Notes under the pieces: generated by a model
What the model saw: only the letters and a program-made list of their open reading frames with translations
Told to the model about the DNA's origin: nothing
Databases searched by the model: none
Shown: positions 10,718-23,300 of the stretch, piece after piece
Position numbering within the stretch: position 1 is the first letter of the stretch
Layout of the letters: the number at the start of each line of letters is the position of its first letter
NCBI GenBank assembly: GCA_002633005.1
Contig: NMRA01000446.1
Coordinates: 125,030 to 175,059 of the forward strand
DNA length: 50,030 bases
From: Phoronis australis
Lineage: Eukaryota > Phoronida > Phoronidae
Direction: 5' to 3'
Program-made: the position numbers and the translations under genes

Positions 10718-12060
10718 TTATGATGCGCCCACATGTCCGCATGTCCGGGCGGCATCTGTCTTGGCGGCGTTCATCTGGCGCTACCTAGTGGCCATTTTTA
10801 TTGTTTTCTAGTCTGTTTTTAGGTATCCACCGCTCTATCAACCAAACCGCTCAGGATGATTATGGAAATTGGCATGACTTGTTTTTTACTATGAAGAGGA
10901 CGGCTGACAATAATTCTCTGCAGATTTCGATGACTGTGGCGCCTCCTAGTAGCAGCTTTGTTTTTTTGCGCCTATGTCTGTATCTCCTAAACCATCTGTA
11001 GAATCTTTACTAAACTGAGTAAGTGCATTTGTATGATGTTGACAAAGGACTACAACTTTCGGATGGGTTTGACTACTGCTGCACCTCCTGGTGGCAATTT
11101 ATTTTTCATGTTAACCTCTGTCAAATGTCCTCAACATATTTTCAAAAAAATTGGCGTACAGACTTCTGTTAGTGTGGTGACGCTATCTTTCCGTTTTCAG
11201 ATGTATTCGACTTAGTTTGCACCACCTAGTGACCATTTTTACCATTTTGGAGTCTGTTTTTTGGCGTCCACCCCTCTATCAACCAAATCGCTTTCATGAT
11301 AATTGTGAAAATTGGCATGTATGTTTTTACTATGAAGTGGATGGCTGACGATGATTTTATGATGGCTTAAGCAACTGTGGCACCTCTTAGTGGCAGTTTC
11401 GTTTTTTTTTGCGCCCATGGCTGTATATCTTAAACCGTTTGCAGGATCTATCTCTATCTTCAAGGGTCCTCAACGGGTTTTCATAAAATTTTGAATACAG
11501 GCATCTATTGGTGAGATGACGCTATCCTCCCATTTTTAAATGTAATCGAGGTATTTTCCACCACCTAGTGGCAATTTTTGCGGTTTTTTGGTGTCCACAC
11601 CTCTATCAACCAAATCATTTTAAGGATGGTTTTGAAAATTGGCGTTTATGTTCTCTGTGTGAAGAGGATGGTTGACGATGACGACTTTGACTACTGTGGC
11701 ATCTCCAATGATAGTTTTGTTTTGTTTTACTCCCATAGGTGTATCTCCTAAACCTACTGCTGGATCTTTATTAAATTTAGTATGAATTTATATGAAGCTA
11801 ACAACAGACAATGACGACTTTCAGGCGGATCCAATGAACACTGTGCCCCTAGTGGCCATTTCATTTTATTCTGTTTTCCTTTGTTTCTATTAAGTTCCGT
11901 GATAGATTTCTATGAAATTTGGTGAATAGCTTTCTAGTAAAGGAGCTATTATGACATGTTCCCATTTTCCGATGGATTGTTCGTTTTTGTGCCATTTAGT
12001 GGCCATTTTTATGACCCAACCCCAAAAGCACACCATTTGCGATGCATTCGTGGGCGCATT
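10718..12060 (-). repeat. Array of about nine 145-bp monomers with CTCF-like core, orientation 1
   Basis: A motif of form GCGCC-ACCTAGTGGCCATTTTT recurs near 10778, 10939, 11081, 11219, 11380, 11558, 11698 (decayed), 11846 and 11990, 138-179 bp apart. Between sites a second conserved block reads GTCCACCCCTCTATCAACCA followed by GAAAATTGGCATG in every second or third monomer, so there is higher-order structure. The outer edges carry ATGCGCCCAC in inverted orientation (10722 and about 12045), suggesting a bounded mobile unit. The reverse complement of the core is CCACTAGGTGGCG-like. Confidence 0.8.
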
Positions 12061-15000
12061 TCAGCGCTCTGCGTAGCTCTTGTTTCAGTTGTTTCAACAA
12101 TAGCTCATTTTTACAAGAGTCAGAATTGAGTGCGCCAAGTCTTGGCTTGTTATGTATGACCCCAGAAAATGCTCACATTTGGCAAACTTTGGAACATTGT
12201 ATCTTAGAATGGTCGATTGGAATCATATCAAACTTTCAGATATTGTGCTTTATGCACAGTTCCACATAACTGTTAGGAATTGTTTTAAAGTACTCCACGA
12301 CTATACGAACAAATGATATATTACACGAAGTGATCTTTCAATTTCATGATGGACAGAACTTGACAGCAATAATGCAGTTTGACGGAACAGTGAGAAAATG
12401 ACAACACATCTTAGTTTTCATTTCATACACATAGTGGAGTGCTGCAATAGTTTTCAAAAACATGATGGAAGTATTTCAAAGTTTCATACGTGACAAACAA
12501 ACATTTGCTGTGAACATCCCCTTTTAACTTGATTAAGATCAATTTGGTTAGTAGGTCATAGGTTGATTATTGTTTCTTATCAGATCATTATAGATAGGCT
12601 TGAAAGCATGCAGACTACTTTCCATTTCCTTTTGGGGACATGAAAACGGATGAAACCATGAAATCTGAATATGGGAGTAAAAATTGGACTACGTAGGTTT
12701 TGAATTTTCAAAATTGGTCAAGTTATAGCGATTTTGTCAATAAAAACTCAAGCCTTGAGCTAGACATGGGAAAGTAGTTCAAGCAAGGCCTACCAGTCCA
12801 TCTCTCACAATTGGAGCCGGGCCTGAAACTGGATAAAATCGGTTGTGATGATGGAATCTGGTTTAAAGGGCATGTTCACAACATGAAAGAATATTAAGCA
12901 ACTGACTATTGAATCTAGCCAAAGATTTGACCATTTTTTGGCAATATTTACCAAATTTGTTTCTGAAAGCCACTGCTGCAGTACAGTACATTATACATTC
13001 ATTTATGCCCAAAATTGCTCAATACAGCGTTAAGTTATAAAAATAGATGAGGTGTTAGAAACACACCAAAAACTATTCTCATAAATATAAATAACAATTT
13101 TTGATATAATAAATAACATGTTCAGTTACAACAAATATTTTAACAAGACTTAATAATTAAATGTAATGACAATTTCAAATAAGACTGACCAAACATATTC
13201 ATAAAGGCAGCCCGGGCCAGAAAATGCCACCGCTTCTAGTCACTCTGTAGTGACTTGAGAGGAGAGCAGTTGCAGCATAATGTCCCTGTAGAATCACTAC
13301 ATTCACTTGTGCAGTGTCACTTTAAGCAACACCACAACCTGCATAAACGATCAACATTTCTGATGCATTTACTTCACGTATTAAAGATAACCACAAATCA
13401 GTGACTATTTCCTTGCACTAATCGTTAAAAAATATTTCATGTCTGACAACTTGTCTCTTGTCGGTATGTAATCTGCATTGATCTTTATCGAGCTAGGACA
13501 ACCAAATTGCATTTCTGACCAACATATAATCCTTAAGAGTTGGTTTGTACTAGTGAGATAAGTGTTGGTTTCCTTTACTCAAGGTCATGGTTTCGAGTCC
13601 CACATTGCTATATTCTTGAGTCAGATTTCCAGCTCCTCAGCTTGGTTTTACTTGTATTAACAAAGCTTGGCTCCAGGTGATCAGTGCAAAGGGCCCACCC
13701 GACCAACCTGCACATGGCTGGTACAGACTGCCTGCAATTATTTTTTAACATCTAATCCCGATGATTACAGCTAATGACCATCCAGAGAAACATGAATCAG
13801 TAATCCGATCAGTTTCCATTCAGACTGAACACTCACTTACAGAATTAGCCAGCCTCATATTGAGTACAGTAACTTAATCGACACCAAACACAGGTTTCCA
13901 AACCACTTTGATGGATATTTTTGAACACTGAAGCTTTGAATATAGGACATTATGGACCCATTTCAGTTAAGGGGTCATGACCTGAAAATGGCACCTCTGA
14001 TAAAAACACCTACAAAAATAGTTCGCAACAATCTGTCTCATTGAAAAACCAGAAAATGTAACATTAATGGTGTCAAAGAGACTTAATATCCACCACGTGG
14101 CGCTAACGATTGAGGCTACACTTTGTAATATCTGGATAGAATGAGAGCAGAAAGAATTTAATATGACATATTGTACAATCACGTAACATGCTGATATCTC
14201 AAAAGTGGAAATGTTTTACACATTTTTTCCAACACGGATACCGATATTTTTCAACTGTGCCCCCTTAAAGACCATTCCACTCACTTATACCATGCAACTT
14301 TCTTTCACAATTGGTAACCTTTTCTAACTTCAAGTCTTCTTTTTGTCTTTGATTAACAAGTAATATACAATTTGTCAATTTCACAATGGTCGAATGCACG
14401 AGTTTAAAGACATAACAGATCTCCCTAACATAATACATATTACACTGTCACAGCGTGTTATATACATGCACTACAGGTGATTATCATATACTCACTTTCT
14501 GCAGCAAATTTTGCTACCTGAATTATATACAAGGTCTTAGTAGGTCAGTTTAACATCAGCACACAATGGTTCTGAAAAGTACATATCAGTATATTTACGA
14601 ATTTACATGCCAAATAACAAAATACATTTTCTAAATTGATGGGAAAATATAACAGCCTGTCAGGGGCCCGTTTTCCAGACAATCTCCAAGGTCATACTGT
14701 TAGCCACTTACAGAATCAGAGGTGTTCACTATACAGTATAGAACAGCTACCAGACCACTGTTCGTATCAGAGCCAAATATAAATTGCATTTTTATTTTTT
14801 TCCAAATTCCATGATTCTTTATTATTTGTTCTCCCTCTCTTTCCCAATTTCACTGTCAATTTGCACATTCAAAAAACAATATCATGTGGCATTAAAGGGT
14901 CATTATCAGATTTACAGCCAAAAACTTAACTCGTGTTTATTAGCTTTGATCAGAGCTATAAAGCAACAAAATCTGTAGTTAATGTGATTTTATAACAAAT

Positions 15001-15435
15001 TTCCATTTCCCACTATTTACTGCAAGTCATTAGTTCAAATCCGTTTAAATACGCCTAAAATACTCTGCTATTCACCGCCTTAGATTTGGATCAGCAGCAA
15101 GGCTTTTGACTGCCACTGTGGTGCAAGTGAGTTCAATCTGGAGCTCATGCTAATTCCTGAAACATTATTTTTCTCATCAAGAACGTTCCTTCGAAGCACC
15201 GATATTTACTTGGTGAACCGTAAATTGTTAACAAGTGTTTGCTTCTATGCAACAAGCCAGTGAACTTTGTCTCAACATGAAGCCATGTTAAACTATAAAA
15301 GGAACGTAGTAAGCACCAGGTACAACTTGTGAGAAAATTATACCTTGTTAAAGTTAAAGTTATACTTTGTTAAAAACAAATCATAAGTAAGTTTGAGCTC
15401 TCCTACTAGAACAATTATTAAACAGAATACTTGCA
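12061..15435. other. Intergenic stretch; nothing assigned
   Basis: I see no conserved coding segment. Short open frames (12042-12269, 13967-14182, 14784-14978) are of chance length. A weak B-box-like string, GGTTTCGAGTCCC at about 13590, has no convincing A box upstream. Confidence 0.4.
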
Positions 15436-15440
15436 AATGA

Positions 15441-15877
15441 CAGGGGTACCATAGAATGATACGCAAGAGCATCGCATCTTGGGTGCAAACTACCTATGAA
15501 CCTAGAACCGAACATGCAAACCCATGAATCGTGAATACGAACTCAAAGATCACGCATGGGAACAAAAATCATGCTCATAAACCACAAAAATCACACACAT
15601 AAATCACCTAACGATAAAGTATTTATACATGTGATTCGATGTTGAGGGTATGATTCCGTGTTCGTGTGTATGATTTTGTGTTGATGAGTATGTTTTTGTG
15701 TACGTGTGTATGATTTTGTGTTGTTGAGTATGTTTTAGTGTTCGTGTGAATGATTTTCATGATTCATGTGCATGAAGTTTGTTCGTATGCATAATTTATG
15801 GGAATGTATGCATAATTCATAGTTCGTAGGTGGTTCGTACATAGGGTGCATTGCTCGTGTGTATAAAGGTACCCCTG
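15441..15877. mobile_element. Fold-back MITE with AATGA target duplication
   Basis: The ends are CAGGGGTACC and GGTACCCCTG, flanked on both sides by the perfect 5-bp duplication AATGA (15436-15440 and 15878-15882). The two halves are imperfect complements for at least 60 bp inward (blocks around TTGGGTGCAAACTACCTATGAA on the left and TTCGTAGGTGGTTCGTACAT on the right), so the element can form a long hairpin. It has no coding capacity and carries an internal 20-bp minisatellite. Confidence 0.85.
15649..15748 (+). repeat. 20-bp minisatellite inside the fold-back element
   Basis: Five units of form TATGATTTTGTGTTCGTGTG, with alternating GTGTG and GAGTA endings that give a 40-bp higher-order period. 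It probably arose by replication slippage within one arm of the hairpin. Confidence 0.8.
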
Positions 15878-15882
15878 AATGA

Positions 15883-17201
15883 AACGTTTTGTACTATAAG
15901 CTGTGTTTAGAATGCTTGGAAGATGAGTCATTTGTAAATAAGCCTTGATTTCCTAAATGTGCCAGAAAAAACATAAGATGTCATCACTCTTTAAGTGCAT
16001 GAGGAAACGAACACTCTTCTTACAACATCAGTACAAATACAGTACAGACGAGAGTATAGATACCAGATTTGTAAACACTGTAGAAGTCATGCTGATTGGC
16101 AAGTAGTCTAAACCATAAAACAACCTGCTTAACTGCCAATCACGGAAAATAATACAGTCGCCGTATCCAATAGACTGTCAGTTCACTACACCAAAGCAAC
16201 TCAAAACAATGATGAGATGGCTGATGTGATAATGAGAAAACGAAAGTGATGAGAAAATGAGTTCGAGCAAATTTCATGCACAATTAATATGTGAACTTAT
16301 GAAATGCTTCATCATCGTGGGTATGTAGCGAAAGTCTCGTCAATATAAAGTGAATCTATCACAATGTACGCTGGTCATGGGCGGACAAGGCAGTTTGATT
16401 TCTCAACAGTTACTGGCTTAACTCAAATATAATAATGCAACCCAAGATTGTGTGCTTTATGCCATGCACAAAAACGTAAGGTTCAATAATGGTAAGTCAT
16501 GGTCAATTGAAGTCCACTGTTTAGAAGGTAATTAATGATTAATTCTTAGGTCCATATGCTGAGCTGAAACAGACTAAACTTATGTCAATTTCAGGTGCAC
16601 CTCATACTCTAACTCGACAAATGACCCTTCAATAAAACATCGGCCTTACATTCAGACTGTTCACACATTCTTATAAATAGAGTAACTACAATGAGGTAAA
16701 CAAAGTCATCCCTATTCAGTGAGACGGTCTTTCACTGCAGCTTGGCAAGTGGTGCCATGACCCAGATACTGAATTTCAGTGTTGGTGGTGTGACCCGGAT
16801 TCATCCACGAACTCATCCATTACTTGCAATAGGGAAGAGGACGGATGTATTAAAGTATGTGGACAAGACGGTTTTGATGTGTCCCTGGTAGGAACAAGAT
16901 ATCACGTGAGATCACATACAACTGATTCCATGGTCACACGCATACACTCATGAAGGCCTACAGCAGTGACCATAATGAAAATTACCATGTTAAATACCGA
17001 GACCAAATAATGCAGGATATATGGAACAAAATGAATTCCAAAATAGCCAAGATAAATTGAAGAAACTCAATAGGTTGTGATCAGCTAAAAACAGAAGGGG
17101 TGGGAGAGCATGATACAATGACTGAATTTCATCAATTGAGAGAACCATCTTAATAAATTTTGATCACTGCTGTAGGTTTGCATATGCAGCGCCCTTGAGA
17201 T
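15883..17201. other. PDE8 3' flank or 3' UTR; no other gene
   Basis: Lies downstream of the PDE8 stop. No AATAAA on the - strand was found in the first kilobase, so the 3' end of the transcript is not fixed here. No coding segment was seen. Confidence 0.35.
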
Positions 17202-17308
17202 TCAGTCTTTTTCTTTTTCACTGTCTTTCATGCTCTTCTCATGTTCTTCCTCCCAGTACTTGTAATTAGTTTGTAAATTATCCATCAACTCTCCAATACC
17301 AAGGAACA
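17202..17308 (-). CDS. PDE8: PDE8 exon 14 (last coding exon, stop)
   Basis: Acceptor CCTTGCAG|TG. Encodes [20 protein letters not shown], the final helix of the catalytic domain, and a Lys/Glu-rich tail ending EKEKD and TGA at 17204-17202. The charged tail is a lineage-specific ending, unlike the vertebrate LRPPPE-type end. Confidence 0.9.
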
Positions 17309-20300
17309 CTGCAAGGGATCAAAAGTGATCAGTGTAAAATGAATTATTCAATGAAATACATGGTGTCATAGGTTACACATTCATAGATCTGTAGCATTTC
17401 AAAATTAGCATACCATTCCAGGCTTGGCTATTCAAAACCAATATAGGGTAATAAAACAATGATCTTCTCAAACAGACCATAAACCCTTTAAGTTGCTTCA
17501 GTTACACAGTCCAACTGTGACAGTTGTATGACTAAGAGCAGGATTCACAAAGAACTACTTTCATTGACCTTGCATGCCAGTTTCAAAAGGTTTAACATGT
17601 GTTAAAGACATCCATTCACACCATTATGGAAAAATCTAAGCCATAACAAAGGCTAGTAACCCCTCCAAACCCAAAATGCAACTGCACTGAAAAGCCCAAG
17701 AAAGGCTTGTTAGCTATGCTCGCAAGTGTTCTCACCCACCAGTGTTGTCTAAAACTTCCAATTTTACAAGGTTCCCACATGTATCACCTTTTCATTTTCC
17801 ACGACATAATTTTGCACAAAAAGGAAAACTTTTAGTGGCTATCACTTTTGCTAATAGTTGTCGACATCTGTAACTAAATACATTAAATATGCACAGTCTC
17901 ATTAAATTGTGAATATGCAAATGAAGTACTAATTTACAAACAGCCTTGGGTCCTTCAGTGTGCTGGAAACCATACGACAAGCAGTTACCATTACAATCTC
18001 GCGAAAGTCTAGTTTTGTTACAGAGGCTGTTTTTATGCAAATGAGCATTGTTGTTACCCAAATGAAAAGGGCACAATTTTAATTATTGGTTAATTTCATT
18101 ATCAAATAACAATTGCGTAATATTTGGAATTACTAGGCTTTTTTGTAAGTTCACACTTATTTTTAATTGTATCAGTTGTGGTGTTTTCTGCGATTTAAAC
18201 TAAATTAAATTGTTTCTATTCCTCATTATACACACAGTTCTCCAAGAAGTCACTAGATGGTGCTTGCTCCAATTTCAAATATTCCCAGTTTTAATGAGAT
18301 ATAGCATCTTTATCTTTCGACAGGATTGCAAAATAAAATTGCTGTAGTTCTTATGAAATTTTACATGGGTTTCCAATAGTTTTTCTCTATTTTCATTTTC
18401 CGTGCGTTATCCAGGAAATGCAAGTTAACAATTTAGCAGTTTTAGTAAGTTCTTTAATATAAGTCGATGATCTAGTGTTTTACACAAATTTTCAGGTCTT
18501 TCAAAACTTACAGTCCCATGTTTCAAACATGTTGGTTATAAAGTAGTCAATAAAGCTTGTCTGTGACTTGGGTATACTACACGTCTTCCTGTCGAAGATC
18601 GGCATCACCACGGGGAGGCCTTTGCTCTTCTCATCATCGGTCTGAAATCATTTTTGGCAATCACAAAGTAAAGGAATAAAAATATGGTATTTGCAGGATT
18701 TGTTTCAGGGCCTTGTCAAACCAAGATAGCAATGAATCTTGCCAACAGCATGAACCCTGAGTGGGAACTGACTAAGCATTGTAGAATCTGTGCACGAAAA
18801 CCGTGGAAGGTGTAGTACAGGAGGCATGTTTTTCTTAATCAGGTGGAAACTTTATCAGAAATTAATGTTACTTGTATTAGCACACAGAGACAGCTATCGC
18901 ACCTGTTGAAAGTACTCCTCGGCTATTCTGCTCGCCCAAACCTTGCAGATTTCCAGGGGGCGTAGTGGGTTGGATATATCGGCACACTTGATGACCATAC
19001 GTTTAATGAGCACCTTATTCTCTGAGGTCATGAGAGCGCTGGTGGACAGGGAACTGTCTGGAGAGCCAACTGGCGTCCCCTGGTGACAAATAGTGTTAGG
19101 TGAAATAGAATCACATGATAAACAATAACAGCATAATCTCGATGGTTCCCTGCGTGCCGCTAGGTGGTAGCCAGCATGCAGGTATCACTTAATTTTCCTC
19201 GGGAAATTTTTTACACTGGCATTTCTGATTGGCTGGTCCAATTCGCAACAAGCAACGCTTCATGCAAACAAACTGGCATGACTGATAGAGCAAGCGTAAA
19301 ATCAGTGCTTAAAATTTAGGTTCAAGTAATGTGAATCCCACAAAATTGTGGTTGCACCTTTTCGGAGAGCATTTTTCTGCTGTAGCAGGCTTTTGGTTAC
19401 ATTGCTATCCTGTATTCATACAGTAAGAATAACACAACAGTTAAATCGGCCACTATATGTGTTTATTGTGCATGTATGTGATTCAAGCACACGGCTATTA
19501 AACATTACTGCAGAAACAAAATAGTTGCTGCTATGCCACAGTTGCATGACAAGGCTAAAAATCGTTCATAGTACGCCATTTTCTCACTTTGTTGTAAAGC
19601 TAACCAATGACTGTGGAAGTTGCATGAGTCAATGATAAAGCGTGTGCTACAGCCTCCAAGCTGCATGCTGGCTACCACCTAGCAGCATGCAGGAAACCAG
19701 CGAGCATTTTAGTATACAAACAAAAGTTACACATTTTAAAAGAAAAATAAACACAAAGGTGTATCATCTATTAAACTATTAACAGCGAAGCTAAAAAATA
19801 TACTGTCTAGGTGACAGTACATGCAATACAATCTCATGGAATCAGTGGCATATTTAGGGGGGGCCAAGGGGCCATGGCCCCCCTAAAATTCTCCCAGATA
19901 ACATTTTGCGGTTCGAGGGTGGGAATGTCTGACGGGCAAAATCCTAGCTAATACTCTGTCCTGGCCCCCCTAACTCAAAATTCTGGATCCGCCCAAGGGA
20001 ACGAAAACAAAATATATTGTAAAAAGATTTTCTATTTTTTCATAGCACTAAATAAATGTTTTATCCTGACTCCAGATTCAATACCATAGCTGCCATCAGA
20101 AACAAGAGCAACACAGAGTGTTGAAATGCGCCCGCAACTGCACCGTATACGGTATCCTTCTAGGGTTGTTTATTGGTACCATACAGTGGACATTGGAGGG
20201 TATATATGTAGTATGTTGTACTTTGCAAAAATGGAAAGGCATGGTCAATGTCTCCTCAACAGACTAGGGGCAAAATGTGAGTGATCTTCATAATACAAGC

Positions 20301-23300
20301 TCATCGTATACATCGGCAGAAGTTGCTTAAAGCACCACAGAAACATAGAATTAGAAACAGATTGCCAATATAAATGACTAACACAGCTTTAGTATGCCAG
20401 AAACATGGTCAAACTTGTCTAGACTATGAGCATCACTAAGCAGGTGGAAAAAGTGTTTTAAACGTGTCTATGACAAAAACATCGCCAACATCACCAATGG
20501 TCACCAGGCATCATCCTGTTGCTCCCAACTTGTTCAATTCTATAGCCCAACAACAAGTTGGGAAATGTACCCCAGCCTATAGCCAATATCTTACACGATT
20601 GATTAACTCCATTCTGGCATTTATGGTTGGAGGGCCAGCGCTCTTTTGTTTGACAATTGCTCTAATCTCTGATCAGATCGTATCTAGCCTGACTGGGCTG
20701 GGTTGATAAAAATGAAAGTTAAATTATAATATATTTGAGCTTAAACCAATAGCATTTCTGAATTCCTCGTCAAATGCTGATCATGTTCCATTTTAGAATC
20801 ACCAAAATCGCCCAACTACAACAGAAGTTAAGACAATCTATTCCGTCCAAACGGATTACCAACGCACTGGGTTTGACTGTGTTCATACGCATAACAGGGT
20901 GCAACCATCATACGTTTCCTTTGAAGCCTGGGAGATAATTGGCCTGCTTGTTATCATACGGGACAAAAGACTGAGCTGGGCAGTTAACAAAAGAGCCAGA
21001 TGTTATCGCACGTTCAGCACCCCTCACCTCTGGAAAAGTTACTGAATGACAGAACGCTGTAATGGATCATCCCACCTACCCGATCAGGTTCGGCGGACAC
21101 ATGCAATTTCATGTCCATTCACATATAGCTGATGGCGTTAAAATAAGTTAGAAATGTTTAACTAATCAAAGTTTTTTTACGTTTTCGCACTCCAAACAGC
21201 GATAATAGGGTGTCCAGTTTATCGTGCCTAAGTGCATTATTTATTTGGACAATTAGTACTCGTCTTGTACACACCTCGCCAGCCTCGGAGTTCTTGCGCG
21301 TCTGTCTTGTGCAGCAGCTGTCAAACTTTGAGAGATGCTCGAAGTGTTTGGACATCTCGGTCGCCAGGACCATGTCAATAACCATCTGACGAACGGTTCT
21401 AAACTCGCTCCTAGGTGAAGTAATGGAACAAAATCCATTTTGATTATCACGAAATATACGCAAGAATAAATCATGTAAGGTTGCAAACTGACACCATAGC
21501 CTTGCTTTGTGTAAACTGAAACAAAGTTGGTTCCTTACGTGGAAAGTCACTTGAAATGCCACGCCTGATATGTGTCGTGACCTTTGCTATTATGCTGTAG
21601 CAAATACATAAAACACCATTGGTTTGTTATTTTGTACGACATAAAGAATTATTCTAATAATCACAGAAGCAGTAAAACATGAATACAAGTGCACAGTCTA
21701 AAGGATAATGTTCACATCAGTACTAAAACTAAATAATGCTTTGTAACCTTCACTACCCTCAAAAGTTTGGAGCGAATCTTGGAGACACTACCCTTACTAA
21801 GTCTGCTAAACGGCCAAGTGTGACCAACGCTTTAGTGCAATTACAAGGTTACTATAATGAAAGTCCATCCACCAAAAACCATAATATCCAATGTTGATTT
21901 AACAATTACTCCAAAAATAACACATTATTTTGTGAAGAGCCTGCGACTACAGAGACGCCAGAAGATTAAAAACTTTGTTTGTGCTCATCAAAAGTTGCGC
22001 ATACGATAGACGCTTGCAAAAAAAGCCAGTCCCCAAAGACAACATGTTTACATCACCAATCCCCTCAGATCTAAATCCTCAGAGAACCCAGTGCATGTAT
22101 AATATGATAATGCCCATCAATAAATACGCCTGCTCAAATGTTGCAAGAATACAAAGTTACGTGGTGGTTCACTAACAGTCTCAGAGTCAATAAATTCATA
22201 TCACCATTTCATTATTTTTTCTAGAAAAAACAAGCAATTTGAATAAAAAAACAGAATGAAGTTATGAAGCTGGAAGAAAGGGGTATTTGTTGCCTAGAGC
22301 ATAGAACTCCACTACTGTCACCTTGTGTTAATCTTTGATAATGACAGCTGCTGCTGCTGCTGCTGCTGTTGCTGCACTTTCAGTCATATAAAATGAATGA
22401 ACTTTTCTTGGTGGTGCTCAAAAATTTTATATCTACCAGGGTCTATGAATACATAAAACCAGCACATTTAGTACTGCCTCCACACAGATACTTGTCCAAC
22501 ATTGCGGTGAATGGGAGACTTTCCTCAGGACATAACAACAAAGTCAACGACAATAAGCTTAACTAACCTGCTTAGATTTTTGAATATGTTGACTCTGTCA
22601 CTTTTGGTTGTGAGACGGAATGCTAGCGCAGAGTGGTGACTCTCTAGGACAGCTCTAGAAATGGAACATAATACTGCAATCACCAGAGTGTTGTAGACAG
22701 TTGAAGCTCTCGTAATTAGCTGTTTCCAAATGATTATCATATAGTCTGAGTATCATTACTGTACATCATACTTCTAACATTAACAATGTTTCGCCATCTG
22801 TTCATCAATTTTGCCATATTTACTTATTATCTAGTAACACTAAGGGATACCCCTTAGGCCAGCAGGCTATAAAGTCCTCCCCAGGGCGTTTTCCTAAACC
22901 TTTAAAATTAATATAATTGTTACTTGTTTGTGACCTGAAATAGAATGCATAGCTTAATAAGTGTTTCTACAACCAGTAGGCCTACTGGTCACATAAAGGT
23001 CACATAAAGGTCAAAGGTCAATACTTCAACATTACGTACACATCATTGTAAAGTGTTGCCAGCTCACTTCCTGCATTGATCAGAAAAGCATTGGTCCTCC
23101 CAGGGTGGTCCACGTCGTGCACCACTGCTGCTATCAGTGCAGCCAGACGATCTGATTGGTCAAGAATGTGCTTGAGTTTCTCTTTTTCCAGGAAATAGGC
23201 AGTGCAATGCATGACGTCGGACGCATGCGTAGAATTATGGTAGGGGTTGGATGAGTGATAGTTGCGTTCAACTTCCTGCAGCCAGTTCACAAGCACTGTC

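Noticed and set aside
13560-13620. tRNA or SINE at a GGTTTCGAGTCCC string
   Set aside because: The B box has an extra T, there is no A box at the right distance and no stem pairing.
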